A stretch of DNA of 37,149 nucleotides from Prochloraceae cyanobacterium PL24a_bin.78 (GCA_028281945.1 JANQIW010000142.1:1-37149); one strand, 5' to 3'. Shown: positions 1 to 8,947, counted from the first letter of the stretch. The notes: generated from the sequence alone by a model not told the origin. Made by a program: numbers and translations.

Positions 1-163
1 TCAAAGCTTATAGGTAATTATAGATAACTATATATTCTATTTTTAGTTTTATTTAAAATCTTTAATCTTATTTTAAGATAACTAAGCCCATTAAAAGAGG
101 CAATTAGATACAATATAAAGTAGTTCAAGATATAATAAAAACTTGAAGCAAAGGTATAAAAAA

Positions 164-1237
164 ATGATAAATTTTTTAGATACACCCCATAATGGCTATC
201 ATTGGGATGGAAACAGTGAAGGTTTTTTTGAAGGATGGTATTATCGAGTTACCTTAGCTGATGGAAACAGTTTTGCTTTTATGTATTCGATTGAAAATCC
301 CCTAGGATATAAGCCATATAATGGTGGTGCAGCACAAATTCTTACTTCATTTGATCAATATTTATGCCGTACTTTTTCAAATCTAAAAGGTTTTTGGGGA
401 GAGAAAAATAGATTAGCATTAGGACATTGGGGTAAAACCAACTTACAATTTTCACCAAAACAACTAAAAAAAACTGAATTTGAGGATTATATTCAAGAAG
501 GATATCAAGCAACAGCTTTTCTCAATCAAGGTAATGTTTACAATCCAAAAACTAATAATTATTGTAGTTGGTGTTATGATATTAAGCCTATTTATAAATG
601 GGGAAATTCTAATTCTATTCAACAATCTACAGCAGGATTACTATCTTTTTTGCCAATTTTTGAAACAGGATGGCAAGTTTTAATGGCTTATGGTTTAGCA
701 ACAGGATGGATTCGTTTTAATGATGAATTATATACCTTTAAAAATGCTTCTGCTTATAGCGAAAAAAACTGGGGAAATACTTTTCCTAAAAAATGGTTTT
801 GGATTAATTGTAATAGTTTTAAAGATGAATCTGAATTAGCAATTACTGCCGTAGGTGCCATTAGAAAAACATTATGGTGGGAAGAAATTGGAGGCATGAT
901 AGGTTTACATTATCAAGGAAAATTTTATGAATTTGTGCCATGGAATTCTCAAATAAGTTGGCAAATTCAACCTTGGGGAAAGTGGGAAATCCAAGCAAGA
1001 AATCAAGATTTTATTGTTAAAGTTAAAGGCACTACTAATGAAAAAGGTAGTCAGGTTTTTGTACCTACAAAACAAGGCTTAAAATTGTCTTGTCGAGATA
1101 CTTTAAATGGTAATTTAAGCCTAGAATTAAAAGAAATTAAAAGTAAAAAAATAATCGTTAAAGCTAGTAGTTATTTAGCTGGTTTAGAAATAGGTGGGGA
1201 TGATTGGCAAAAACCATGGATTGTAACAAAAAACTAG
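164..1237 (+). CDS. Tocopherol cyclase family protein
   Basis: The protein (357 aa) belongs to the tocopherol cyclase / VTE1 family, which closes the chromanol ring from the prenylated quinol precursor in vitamin E synthesis at plastid and cyanobacterial membranes. The N-terminus has the family signature: NGYHWDG, FFEGWYYRV and FAFMYSIENP. Later come tryptophan-rich blocks such as WWEEIGG and FVPWNSQISWQIQPWG. Length is close to the roughly 360 aa of the Synechocystis homologue. The frame is open from a TTG at 143, but I chose the ATG at 164 because AAGG (151-154) lies 9 bases upstream and the family similarity begins just after it. No partner of the tocopherol pathway is adjacent. Family assignment is confident; substrate is inferred from the family. 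Confidence 0.9.
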   Translation: MINFLDTPHNGYHWDGNSEGFFEGWYYRVTLADGNSFAFMYSIENPLGYKPYNGGAAQILTSFDQYLCRTFSNLKGFWGEKNRLALGHWGKTNLQFSPKQLKKTEFEDYIQEGYQATAFLNQGNVYNPKTNNYCSWCYDIKPIYKWGNSNSIQQSTAGLLSFLPIFETGWQVLMAYGLATGWIRFNDELYTFKNASAYSEKNWGNTFPKKWFWINCNSFKDESELAITAVGAIRKTLWWEEIGGMIGLHYQGKFYEFVPWNSQISWQIQPWGKWEIQARNQDFIVKVKGTTNEKGSQVFVPTKQGLKLSCRDTLNGNLSLELKEIKSKKIIVKASSYLAGLEIGGDDWQKPWIVTKN

Positions 1238-1719
1238 CAAGTAACAACCAATAACCAATAATTTTTAAAAATTTATTTGAGAATCTTCAAGATTATATTA
1301 TTTAGTTAATCTTTAGTTATTTCTCGATCATTATTCCTTCCTTATTCTCAATTATTTTATATCAAATTTCTAAAACTATAATAGATTTGAAAATAATTAA
1401 CTCTTGATTTTTAAGAACTACTTATATCAAATTGTCTTTAATAATGATAAAGTTAAAAATCCCAATTCTAGGATAATTAACCAAAATTTATTCTCCTATT
1501 CTTTCCATTCTCCACGAAGATGTCTATCACTATTACGGGAAAAACCATATTAAAACCTTTATTTTCCTGCTTTATTGTGCAAATATTTATCATCAATTTT
1601 CAAAAATGAGATTGGTTTATTATTTTAAAACTTCGTCAAAAGTATCTTATAATCTAGGATAATCAACAGAAAAATTAACAAAAAAAATCAAGAACAAGTC
1701 AATAATATTCAACAAAAAA
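1238..1719. other. AT-rich intergenic region
   Basis: This 482-base gap has no convincing gene. It holds one copy of a dispersed repeat (1451-1535, listed separately). A shorter echo of that repeat's left arm (TCTAGGATAATCAAC, 1651-1665) sits about 55 bases before the next gene. No clear terminator hairpin is visible. Confidence 0.6.
1451..1535 (+). repeat. Dispersed repeat copy A (minisatellite-poor)
   Basis: The left arm reads AGTTAAAAAT then TTCTAGGATAATTAACCAAA, followed by TTTATTCTCC. The right arm is close to TCTATCACTATTA. The same arms flank a longer CCCATTC-type core at 22919-23059 and 25931-26073. In copy A the core is only a vestige (CCATTCTCC). The three copies are similar but not identical, so this is an old or degenerating family. 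Boundaries are approximate and aligned by eye. Confidence 0.6.
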
Positions 1720-2325
1720 ATGAACGAAAATATCTTAAATTTAGCCCAAAAATTAGCAGGAGAATTTAACAATAAAAACCAAGCATTAGCTCAACCAATT
1801 TGGTTTGTAAATCTTCATCTTTGGCATCGCCCAATTCCTTTTCTTATCCAAGGAAATATTGCCTTATTTGCTGAACAATCCCCCGCAGTTAATCTTAATC
1901 AACCTTATCGTCAACGCCTCTTAATTATTAAAACACCTAACAAATCCTCCTCTTCAAATTCCCAACATTTAATAGTTCAATATATGGCTTTTAAACAACC
2001 AGAAAAATATCAAGGCGCAGGTACAAATCCTACTCTTTTACATCAACTTTCTCTAGAAGATTTAGAAGATTTACCCGGTTGTTTTCTTGAAGTAAAATAT
2101 CAACAGGATACCTTTATTGCCAAACCTCCACCTGAAGCTAAATGTTACTTTCAATATCAAGGAAAAACTCGTCAAGTAGTATTAGGTTTTGAAGTAAATA
2201 ACACCGAATTTAAAAGTTTTGATAGAGGAGTAGATACGGAAACAGGAAAAGCCCTTTGGGGTGCTATAATAGACTCATATCAATTTAAAAAAATCCAAGA
2301 TTTTGCATCTGAATTACCACAATAA
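1720..2325 (+). CDS. CpcT/CpeT-type chromophore lyase (DUF1001 family)
   Basis: The 201-aa protein fits the CpcT/CpeT family, lipocalin-like lyases that attach phycocyanobilin to beta-phycocyanin or phycoerythrobilin to phycoerythrin. Visible family features are an N-terminal LAQKLAGEFNNKNQA segment, PYRQRLL near residue 65, LEDLPGCFLEVKY in the middle, and the C-terminal FKSFDRGVDTETGKALWGAI block. The N-terminal half (WFVNLHLWHRPIPF) departs from the CpcT sequences I remember, so it may be a paralogue with another target; I give no symbol. Length is normal for the family. Start is the ATG at 1720, with no obvious ribosome-binding site. It stands alone, 75 bases ahead of rlmN. Confidence 0.82.
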   Translation: MNENILNLAQKLAGEFNNKNQALAQPIWFVNLHLWHRPIPFLIQGNIALFAEQSPAVNLNQPYRQRLLIIKTPNKSSSSNSQHLIVQYMAFKQPEKYQGAGTNPTLLHQLSLEDLEDLPGCFLEVKYQQDTFIAKPPPEAKCYFQYQGKTRQVVLGFEVNNTEFKSFDRGVDTETGKALWGAIIDSYQFKKIQDFASELPQ

Positions 2326-2400
2326 AATTCAAAAATTTTACAATTAACTCTTCCTTCTTACATCCATTTTATTAACTATTATTTCCAACTTATTACCTCA

Positions 2401-3465
2401 ATGAAAACCACAGAAAAATACCCCCCATCCCAAACAGTATTACTAGGAAAATCCCAACAAGAATTAACCCAATGGGTAGAAAAATTTGGGCAACCCCCCT
2501 ACAGAGGCAAACAACTCCATCAGTGGTTGTATCAAAAAGGTGCGCGATCCCTAGAAAATATCACCGTCTTCCCCAAACAATGGCGGCAAACCGTTGCAGA
2601 TTACCCCATCGGGCGATCGAAAATACACCATTGTAGTATTGCATCCGACGAAACCCGTAAATACCTCCTGCAACTCAGAGACGGCTTAATCGTAGAAACC
2701 GTAGGCATTCCCACAGCCAAACGCCTAACTGTGTGTGTTTCCTCCCAAGTTGGATGTCCTATGGCGTGTGATTTCTGCGCTACAGGAAAAGGAGGATTTA
2801 GCCGTAATCTTCAAGCATATGAAATTATAGATCAAGTATTAACAGTGCAAGAAGATTTCAAAAGAAGAGTAAGTCACGTCGTCTTCATGGGTATGGGGGA
2901 ACCAATTCTCAATCTTGAAGAAGTAGTAAAAGCAGTGAAAATTCTTAACCAAGATGTAGAAATAGGCCAACGATCCCTTACAATATCTACAGTAGGGTTA
3001 CCTGGTAAAATTCGCCAACTAGCCCAACAAAAATTACAAATAACCTTTGCCGTTAGTCTTCATGCCTCCAATCAGAAGTTAAGAGAAAAATTAATTCCCA
3101 GTGCTCGCCGTTATCCATTAGAAAAATTATTACAAGAATGTCGAGAATACGTTCAAATAACTAAAAGAAGAGTAAGCTTTGAATACATCTTACTCGCAGA
3201 AGTAAATGACTTACCAGAAAATGCCCTAGAATTAGCCAAACATTTAAGAGGATTTCAAACCCATGTTAACTTAATCCCATATAATCCCATATCAGAAGTA
3301 GATTATCAACGTCCTAGTAAATTTCGCATTCAAAGATTCATGGATCTACTAAAGCAAGAAAATATTCAGACAAGTATTCGTTATTCTCGTGGATTAGAAG
3401 CCAATGCAGCTTGTGGACAATTGCGAGCTTATTATAATAATGAAGGAAAAACACCCGGAGCATAA
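2401..3465 (+). CDS. rlmN: Dual-specificity 23S rRNA/tRNA adenine-C2 methyltransferase RlmN
   Basis: This radical-SAM enzyme (354 aa) methylates C2 of A2503 in 23S rRNA and A37 in some tRNAs, using an iron-sulfur cluster and a methyl-cysteine intermediate. The cluster motif CPMACDFC gives Cys119, Cys123 and Cys126. GMGEPILN (about 164-171) is the SAM-binding GGE-like loop. Cys338 in [11 protein letters not shown] is the expected methyl-carrying cysteine. The N-terminal [16 protein letters not shown] helix bundle is also typical. Length and all key residues are intact. The 3' end overlaps a small convergent gene by 34 bases. Confidence 0.96.
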   Translation: MKTTEKYPPSQTVLLGKSQQELTQWVEKFGQPPYRGKQLHQWLYQKGARSLENITVFPKQWRQTVADYPIGRSKIHHCSIASDETRKYLLQLRDGLIVETVGIPTAKRLTVCVSSQVGCPMACDFCATGKGGFSRNLQAYEIIDQVLTVQEDFKRRVSHVVFMGMGEPILNLEEVVKAVKILNQDVEIGQRSLTISTVGLPGKIRQLAQQKLQITFAVSLHASNQKLREKLIPSARRYPLEKLLQECREYVQITKRRVSFEYILLAEVNDLPENALELAKHLRGFQTHVNLIPYNPISEVDYQRPSKFRIQRFMDLLKQENIQTSIRYSRGLEANAACGQLRAYYNNEGKTPGA

Positions 3466-3614
3466 GCCTCTAAAACCTTACCGGTAAGAGAACAATTCAC
3501 CATCAAATAATCGCAAGTCGGACAGGAAGTTTGAACAATTTTATTTCTAGTGAAATAATCTCTTTGGGCATTATTACCACAATTAGGACAGTAAATCTTT
3601 TGTTTGATTCGCAT
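3432..3614 (-). CDS. Small zinc-ribbon protein
   Basis: A 60-aa protein with two CxxC knuckles, CPNCG (residues 9-13) and CPTCD (31-35), spaced as in a rubredoxin-type zinc ribbon that binds one Zn2+. A third cysteine follows in VNCSLTGK. The start is the ATG at 3614-3612 ([13 protein letters not shown]). It runs tail-to-tail into rlmN and overlaps its last 34 bases. Small zinc-ribbon proteins of this kind occur in cyanobacteria, where some carry helicase-derived names of doubtful value; I cannot assign a role. The paired knuckles and complete frame argue for a real gene despite the overlap. Confidence 0.72.
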   Translation of the reverse strand: MRIKQKIYCPNCGNNAQRDYFTRNKIVQTSCPTCDYLMVNCSLTGKVLEAYAPGVFPSLL

Positions 3615-3824
3615 TTTTAAACCCCTGAATTACTTTAAATTCGGAAATGTTAAATAACTATGTAAACTCTTTTAGTAAATCCATGGAAAGATAAATCCTT
3701 AAAAATTATCAAAATAGATAATGTTTGTAGAGATATAGAGCGATCCCTATCTATTATTTAACATAAGATGAAAACCAATTGAAGCTAAAAAATATAAATT
3801 GTTACAATTAGTATTAATCAGTAA

Positions 3825-3850
3825 TAGATTCTATTTGATTTTAGAATCTA
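3825..3850. promoter_or_regulatory. Perfect 8-bp inverted repeat upstream of menB
   Basis: TAGATTCT (3825-3832) and AGAATCTA (3843-3850) are exact reverse complements separated by 10 bases. They lie 118 bases before menB, in the divergent space between menB and the zinc-ribbon gene (gap 3615-3967, otherwise AT-rich with no gene seen). It could be an operator or a leader hairpin. There is no T-run after it, so a terminator is unlikely. Function is inferred from position only. Confidence 0.35.
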
Positions 3851-3967
3851 ACCAAAGAGAATCCATTGTCATAAATCCCAAAATAAGCTACATTTTGCAA
3901 TAGAGCTTTTCCAGAAAGAATTCAACCTAAATTTAGCAAGACTTAGTTTAACAAAAATAATCAAAAT

Positions 3968-4801
3968 ATGGAAATTCAATGGCAAGAAGTTAAAACCTAT
4001 GAAGATATCCTCTATCATAAAGCCCAAGGAATGGCCAAAATTACCATCAACCGCCCTCATAAACGTAATGCCTTTCGTCCCAAAACCGTATTTGAACTTT
4101 ACGAAGCCTTTTGTAATGCCAGAGAAGACGATCGTATCGGAGTTATTCTTTTAACCGGAGCAGGGCCTCATAGTGATGGTAAATATGCCTTTTGTTCCGG
4201 AGGCGATCAAAGTGTAAGAGGAAAAGCAGGATATCTAGACGATTCAGGTAAACCTAGATTGAACGTTCTAGATTTACAAAAATTAATTCGTTCCATACCC
4301 AAAGTAACCATTGCCTTAGTCGCAGGTTATGCCATTGGAGGAGGCCACGTCTTGCACGTAATTTGCGATCTTACCATCGCCGCAGAAAACGCCATATTTG
4401 GACAAACAGGGCCAAAAGTAGGCAGTTTTGACGGAGGATTGGGAGCCAGCTACCTCGCACGAATTGTGGGGCAGAAAAAAGCTAGGGAAATCTGGTTTCT
4501 CTGTCGGCAATACAATGCTCAACAAGCCTTAGAAATGGGTTTAGTCAACTGTGTAGTACCAGTAGAACAATTAGAAGCAGAAGGCATTCAATGGGCATCA
4601 GAAATATTAGAAAAAAGTCCCATCGCCATTCGTTGCTTAAAAGCCGCTTTAAATGCTGATTGTGATGGTCAAATTGGTTTACAAGAATTAGCCGGTAACG
4701 CCACCATGTTATACTATATGACAGAAGAAGGAGCAGAAGGAAAACAAGCCTTCCTAGAAAAGCGTCCACCTAATTTTCGTCAATATCCTTGGTTACCTTA
4801 A
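3968..4801 (+). CDS. menB: 1,4-dihydroxy-2-naphthoyl-CoA synthase MenB
   Basis: A crotonase-fold enzyme (277 aa) that cyclises o-succinylbenzoyl-CoA to 1,4-dihydroxy-2-naphthoyl-CoA, a step of the phylloquinone pathway that supplies the photosystem I quinone. Family markers: [12 protein letters not shown] near residue 27, the [11 protein letters not shown] oxyanion-hole loop, [24 protein letters not shown], and the C-terminal [12 protein letters not shown] with FRQYPWLP. Length is the usual 270-285. The start ATG at 3968 matches the family N-terminus ([14 protein letters not shown]). No other men gene is adjacent. A minisatellite begins four bases after the stop codon. Confidence 0.96.
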   Translation: MEIQWQEVKTYEDILYHKAQGMAKITINRPHKRNAFRPKTVFELYEAFCNAREDDRIGVILLTGAGPHSDGKYAFCSGGDQSVRGKAGYLDDSGKPRLNVLDLQKLIRSIPKVTIALVAGYAIGGGHVLHVICDLTIAAENAIFGQTGPKVGSFDGGLGASYLARIVGQKKAREIWFLCRQYNAQQALEMGLVNCVVPVEQLEAEGIQWASEILEKSPIAIRCLKAALNADCDGQIGLQELAGNATMLYYMTEEGAEGKQAFLEKRPPNFRQYPWLP

Positions 4802-4804
4802 GAA

Positions 4805-4882
4805 ATGGGGAGAATGGGAGAATGGGTGATGGGGAGAATGGGAGAATGGGTGATGGGGAGAATGGGAGAATGGGGGAATGGG
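4805..4882. repeat. 24-bp tandem minisatellite (STRR-like)
   Basis: A purine-rich unit (ATGGGGAGAATGGGAGAATG plus GGTG, 24 bases) occurs at 4805-4828 and 4829-4852, with a 22-base third copy to 4874 and a partial extension to 4882. The inner words GGGAGAAT/GGGTGAT are the complement of the CCCATTCT/CCCATCA words found in clusters at 22991, 26010, 26866 and 37046. Cyanobacteria are known for such heptamer-based STRRs. Confidence 0.85.
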
Positions 4883-5037
4883 ACGAATTTAATATATATT
4901 CTGACTCCTTACTATTTAAAAAATTCTTTAAATTTCTACTTTTTCCCAATCTTTCTATTAGCTTTAGCCTTACCCCTAGGCTATTGGGAATTCTACACTA
5001 CCAAAAAAAGTTGGTTTCAAAACCGGATTTAGTATTA

Positions 5038-5061
5038 CCCTCTTCTGTCATATTCCGAGTT
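5038..5061 (+). repeat. IS left terminal inverted repeat
   Basis: Pairs with the reverse complement of 6469-6492. Shared core words are CCCTCTT, TGTCA and TTCCGA. Mismatches fall at 5045, 5051, 5052 and 5059. Confidence 0.85.
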
Positions 5062-5110
5062 TTTGTAAGTTAAAATAAATTTATAAAATCGTTATAAGTC
5101 AGGTATACCA

Positions 5111-6445
5111 ATGGATGTAGAAGAACAAATTCTGAAACATTTGCCCAGAGATGCCAGAAAAACTGTCTCCGTGATTGATGAATATTGTCAGGGTTATAAA
5201 AACATTTTTAAAGAAGTTAGAAGTTATGAATGTTTTAAATATTTACATTTAGGAATGATTTCAGATATTCCAAGAAAATCACTCCCAGAAATAGCGAAAA
5301 TTGTTGGCATAAATTCAGCTCAATCTTTGCATCATTTTATAGCCAATTCCCCTTGGTCAGTTAAAGAATTTAGAGAGAAAAGGTTAAAAGAAATATTGAG
5401 AGTATTAAAAGGTAAAAAGATAACATTGGTAATTGATGAAACAGGAGATAGAAAAAAAGGAAAAAAAACTGACTATGTAGCAAGACAGTATTTGGGAAGT
5501 ATTGGTAAAATAGATAATGGAATTGTATCTGTAAATGCTTATGGTATTTATGAAAATATCACTTTTCCTTTAATGTTTAAAATCTTTAAACCAAAAGGTA
5601 CTTTAAAAGAGGGTGACAAATATAAAACCAAAATTGAAATTGCATCAAATATTATTGAAGAATTAGTGGAATTTGGTTTTGAAATAGAGTTAGTATTAAC
5701 AGATAGTTTATATGGTGAAAGTAGCTCTTTTCTTGCTACATTAGAAAATTATAACTTACCTTATGTTGTAGCAATAAGAAGTAATCATGGAGTCTGGATG
5801 CCAGCTGAACACAAGGTTAGAACAAATAAATGGTTTAAATTTAACCGCATTTTTTCTGATGGAAAAACAGAAACTAGGTATGTTAGAGAAATTGTTTTTG
5901 GAAAGAGGAGAAGTATCACTTATTGGCAATTAACTACAGATAAAGAAAATCTGCCAGAAAATTCCACTTATTGGATTAAAACTAATATCAAGGGCACTCT
6001 TACTCAGTTAAAAAAGAATTTAGGAAATCTTTATGGTTTAAGAACATGGGTTGAATATGGTTTTCGCCAATGCAAGCAAGAATTGGGTTGGACTGATTAT
6101 AGATTTACTAAATTTAAAGACATTGAAAAATGGTGGGAAACTATTTTTTCAGTTTATTTAATGGTTAGTTTAAATGCCTTAAATTTTTTATCTCAAAAAC
6201 AATCTATAGAAAAGAATTCGTCTCTAAATTCTCAAACAAATCCTATTTCTTATCATAAAAATTGGGATGATAAAAATGGATGGAAAAATGTTTTGAATAA
6301 TCTTCGTTTAATCATAAAACCCAGCATTTTATTATGGTTAATTACCCCTTGGTTATATATTTTTCCTAACCAAAAATTAGCCCTTGGATTTCATATTTTG
6401 ATTGAGGCGATCGCCTCCTATCAACCATTTTTTCTTTCTGGATAA
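5111..6445 (+). CDS. IS701-family DDE transposase
   Basis: A 444-aa IS4/IS701-type transposase that cuts and joins DNA at the element ends. The presumed catalytic triad is present: Asp109 in VIDETGD, Asp198 in LTDSLYGES, and Glu315 in WVEYGFRQCKQELGWTDYR, which carries the Y-R-K/C pattern of the family. The N-terminal part (residues 1-100) is the usual DNA-binding region with PDIPRKSLPEIAK-like helices. The frame is uninterrupted and full length, so the element could still be active. Start ATG at 5111 has no strong ribosome-binding site. A HIP1 octamer sits inside a 14-bp palindrome (6404-6417) near its 3' end. Confidence 0.93.
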   Translation: MDVEEQILKHLPRDARKTVSVIDEYCQGYKNIFKEVRSYECFKYLHLGMISDIPRKSLPEIAKIVGINSAQSLHHFIANSPWSVKEFREKRLKEILRVLKGKKITLVIDETGDRKKGKKTDYVARQYLGSIGKIDNGIVSVNAYGIYENITFPLMFKIFKPKGTLKEGDKYKTKIEIASNIIEELVEFGFEIELVLTDSLYGESSSFLATLENYNLPYVVAIRSNHGVWMPAEHKVRTNKWFKFNRIFSDGKTETRYVREIVFGKRRSITYWQLTTDKENLPENSTYWIKTNIKGTLTQLKKNLGNLYGLRTWVEYGFRQCKQELGWTDYRFTKFKDIEKWWETIFSVYLMVSLNALNFLSQKQSIEKNSSLNSQTNPISYHKNWDDKNGWKNVLNNLRLIIKPSILLWLITPWLYIFPNQKLALGFHILIEAIASYQPFFLSG

Positions 6446-6468
6446 TTTCCTCTATTTACTACTTCTTG

Positions 6469-6492
6469 AATTCGGAAAGTGACAAAAGAGGG
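6469..6492 (-). repeat. IS right terminal inverted repeat
   Basis: Reverse complement matches the left end at 20 of 24 positions. It is followed directly by ATTA (6493-6496), the copy of the left flank. Confidence 0.85.
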
Positions 6493-6826
6493 ATTATTCT
6501 TCAATGAAAATCAGTGTATTAATATTTTGATCAGCTATAAAAATAATTAAATAAATATAAAATCTAATCTAGACAAATACAAATTCTATTACTAAGTAAA
6601 AACTTATACCATATATATTAAAATCTTGTCTAAGATCTATAATTAGATCAAACTTAAAATGGCATAATTAAAACCTAAAAATATAAAGAAATGACAAAAA
6701 AATGTAAACTTTTAAAAATAAATTTATGGGAGTCTTAATATATTCAAAGTTATTGTAACCTTTGATGCCAAGACATTTAAAAATGAGTTTTAATCTGAAA
6801 AAAGCCCTTGTAAGTGTTCAAATATA
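6493..6826. other. AT-rich gene-free stretch
   Basis: This is the original chromosomal DNA to the right of the IS insertion. I see no open frame of note, tRNA or hairpin terminator. It presumably holds the promoter of the small gene at 6827, but no box is clear enough to name. Confidence 0.5.
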
Positions 6827-7102
6827 ATGTATCATCAACCCGAACCAGACTCATTGTCAGTCGAGTTGCGTCGAGAGCGTTCAATTCGACGCATGATTAA
6901 GCTTTTAGAAGCTAAACGTAAAAGGATAAGAGAAGAGTTAGAGCAGTTAATTAACCATATTGCCCTACTAGTGCCAAATCGTAGTACTACTCAATCTCAA
7001 TCTCAATCGGAATTACTCCTTGATGCAGTTTCCCGTCTTGGAGATGAAGCTTTTGCAGAGTTATTAATCGAATTGATGGAAGAAGTCAAAACCAAAGACT
7101 AA
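6827..7102 (+). CDS. Small conserved-looking protein next to ccmO
   Basis: A 91-aa protein I do not recognise. It has a strongly charged helix (residues 14-45, rich in R, K and E; SIRRMIKLLEAKRKRIREEL), a Q/S linker (STTQSQSQSE) and a second acidic helix (LGDEAFAELLIELMEEVKTK). Two helices joined by a flexible linker suggest a small adaptor or regulator, but that is a guess. The gene converges on ccmO and the two stop codons overlap (7099-7102). No ribosome-binding site precedes the ATG. Real because the composition is protein-like and the frame fits exactly between neighbours. Confidence 0.7.
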   Translation: MYHQPEPDSLSVELRRERSIRRMIKLLEAKRKRIREELEQLINHIALLVPNRSTTQSQSQSELLLDAVSRLGDEAFAELLIELMEEVKTKD

Positions 7103-7881
7103 ATTTCATCTTGATGTGTGTGTTTACGTGTTTCGATCTCTTCAATAGGAATTGGTACCTTCTCAAATTCTGGAAGTTGAACAGGTTGTCTTTGTCTAAC
7201 CTTATTAGGCAATAGCATAGGTAAAGGTTCTTCTTTTTCCAACCAACAACTAGCAACAGGTAATGTATGTTCTAAATCTTCCAACAATCTAGGTATTACC
7301 ATCACAGCATTTAATTCACCAATCTTCTCAGCTTCATACATTCCAGCGTCGATAGCGACTGCAACATCGGCAACAGAACCTCGTATAATAGCAGTACACA
7401 AACCATCACCAATGGTTTCATAAGATGCTAATTGTACATCAGCCGATTTCATCATGGCATCAGATGCTCCCACCATTGCAGGGAAACCTCTAGTTTCTAA
7501 TAATCCAATGGAACGATTACTTAATTTAGAATATCCTCTTTCTTGTTGGGCGATCTCTACTAAATGAGAGCCGATGGGGAAGATCACTTCTAGATTAGGC
7601 ATGGGGCGTGCAATAACTGATCTAGATACTAATTGATTAAATTGTTCAGCAGTTTTAGCTCCTTCTTCTACTGCTAAACGTACATCTGCTATATTTCCCC
7701 TGACGATGGCAGTACAATAACCACTTCCAATTTTTTCATATCCCACTAAAATTACTTCAGATGATTTAACCATCATATCAGCAGTCCCCACTATGGCAGG
7801 AAAGCTTTTGGTGGATACTAAACCCAGAGCACTATCTCTAAGTTTCGATACGGGATTAGTTTTAAATTCTAGTTTAGACAT
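7099..7881 (-). CDS. ccmO: Carboxysome shell protein CcmO (tandem BMC domains)
   Basis: A 260-aa shell protein of the beta-carboxysome, the compartment that encloses Rubisco and carbonic anhydrase. It has two consecutive BMC domains: residues about 18-100 (ALGLVSTKSFPAIVGTADMM, VRGNIADVRLAVEEG) and about 123-205 (SIGLLETRGFPAMVGASDAM, IRGSVADVAVAIDAG). Tandem BMC proteins form pseudohexameric trimers. The tail (about 205-260) is proline- and charge-rich. No other ccm gene is in the window, consistent with cyanobacteria that keep ccmO away from the ccmKLMN cluster. It follows a secreted hydrolase gene by 35 bases on the same strand, with a possible own promoter in that gap. Confidence 0.95.
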   Translation of the reverse strand: MSKLEFKTNPVSKLRDSALGLVSTKSFPAIVGTADMMVKSSEVILVGYEKIGSGYCTAIVRGNIADVRLAVEEGAKTAEQFNQLVSRSVIARPMPNLEVIFPIGSHLVEIAQQERGYSKLSNRSIGLLETRGFPAMVGASDAMMKSADVQLASYETIGDGLCTAIIRGSVADVAVAIDAGMYEAEKIGELNAVMVIPRLLEDLEHTLPVASCWLEKEEPLPMLLPNKVRQRQPVQLPEFEKVPIPIEEIETRKHTHQDEI

Positions 7882-7908
7882 TAACTCATAAATTTATATT
7901 TAATTTAT

Positions 7909-7936
7909 ATTATAGCTTATTTCTTCGAGGGCACAA
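7909..7936 (-). promoter_or_regulatory. Possible sigma70-type promoter for ccmO
   Basis: On the minus strand TATAAT (7914-7909) lies 16 bases downstream of TTGTGC (7936-7931), ahead of ccmO and overlapping the 3' end of the upstream hydrolase gene. The -10 is a consensus match, the -35 weak. If used, it would free ccmO from the upstream gene. Confidence 0.35.
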
Positions 7937-8753
7937 TGGCAAAAACTCTAGCTGGAAATCCCGATCCCCCTTTAGGTTTGGGAAAAGATATAACGATTAA
8001 TCCTCCTGATTCTGGTACTTGATCTAGATTTGTCAGTAATTCAATTTGATAGTGATTTTGCCCCAAGATATATTTCTCTAAAGAATAGTCTCCAATACTG
8101 GTTGCTATTCCGGGATCAGTATCTGTAGTTTCGTGCCCTGTAGCGGTAATTTTCCGTTCTTGGTATAAATATTCTAAGACTGGCAAACTCCATCCTGGAT
8201 AATGAGCTATATTGTTTTCATCTTTATTTTGAAATGCCTCTAGATTTGGCCACTTTTTTGACCAATCAGTACGCATTGCAACAAATGCACCTATTGGTAT
8301 TGTACCATATTCTCCTTCCCATGCTTTAACATCTTCCATTTGAATTCTGTAGTCTGGATTAGATAAAACTTCCTCACTAACATCTATTACCACCAAAGGT
8401 AGTATAGTTTCTTTGAGATTTATTTCGTCAATGGCTCGTAATCCTTCCACAAAATGAACTGGAGCATCAATATGAGTACCCCACTGTCCTACATGACAAT
8501 ATGTTTCGGCGAAAAATCCTGAACCTATAGTATTAGATTTAGGTTCATACCAGTAAATCATCTCTCTCGTACTATCTGGAAAACCTTGCCAATGGGGAAT
8601 TCCTGGTTCAAATGTATGGGTTAAATCGATAAAATTTTTACTCTGAATCTCTTGATATATTTCTGATAAGGTTATTTCTCCAGCAAAAACCAATGGGATA
8701 TAGAATAATGTTAAGATGATAACAATAAGGATTTTAGCAATGAATTTTGGCAT
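7917..8753 (-). CDS. Secreted cyclase-family (kynurenine formamidase-like) hydrolase
   Basis: A 278-aa member of the cyclase / KynB-like metal-dependent hydrolase family (PF04199). The first 24 residues form a signal peptide (MPKFIAKILIVIILTLFYIP then LVFAG), so it probably acts in the periplasm or outside. The metal-binding motif is visible as H87, H95, D97 and H100 in HVGQWGTHIDAPVHF. A later H/E pair (GHETTDTDPG) completes the site in this family. Family members hydrolyse N-formylkynurenine or related amides; the substrate here is unknown, and export argues against the tryptophan pathway role. It lies 35 bases before ccmO on the same strand. Confidence 0.85.
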   Translation of the reverse strand: MPKFIAKILIVIILTLFYIPLVFAGEITLSEIYQEIQSKNFIDLTHTFEPGIPHWQGFPDSTREMIYWYEPKSNTIGSGFFAETYCHVGQWGTHIDAPVHFVEGLRAIDEINLKETILPLVVIDVSEEVLSNPDYRIQMEDVKAWEGEYGTIPIGAFVAMRTDWSKKWPNLEAFQNKDENNIAHYPGWSLPVLEYLYQERKITATGHETTDTDPGIATSIGDYSLEKYILGQNHYQIELLTNLDQVPESGGLIVISFPKPKGGSGFPARVFAIVPSKK

Positions 8754-8947
8754 ATTTTTTCTATTTGGTTATAGTTTGTACATATTTACTAAGATATCAA
8801 AGCCATCATAGTTATCAATAGTAAATTGTTAATTGTTAGATCCTAATTGGAACACCTAATAGCTCCATTTGTAGAACTAAAGTAGTAGTTCTGTAACTAA
8901 AAAAAAATGCTACAAAATAAGCAAGAGAATAAATAGAGGAATTTGTG

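Larger units (their letters stand above)
5038..6492 (+). mobile_element. IS701-family insertion sequence, apparently complete
   Basis: A 1455-bp element bounded by 24-bp imperfect inverted repeats (20 of 24 positions pair) with the outer end CCCTCTT. Immediately outside are identical 4-bp direct repeats, ATTA at 5034-5037 and ATTA at 6493-6496. A 4-bp target duplication is what IS701 elements produce. One transposase gene (5111-6445) fills most of the element and is intact. The element sits between the menB minisatellite and a gene-free stretch, so no gene is seen to be broken. Confidence 0.87.

Noticed and set aside
4789..5073. Open frames over the menB minisatellite (NGRMGDGE repeats)
   Set aside because: They are translations of the 24-bp repeat plus the IS left flank, with no start signal and no protein-like composition.
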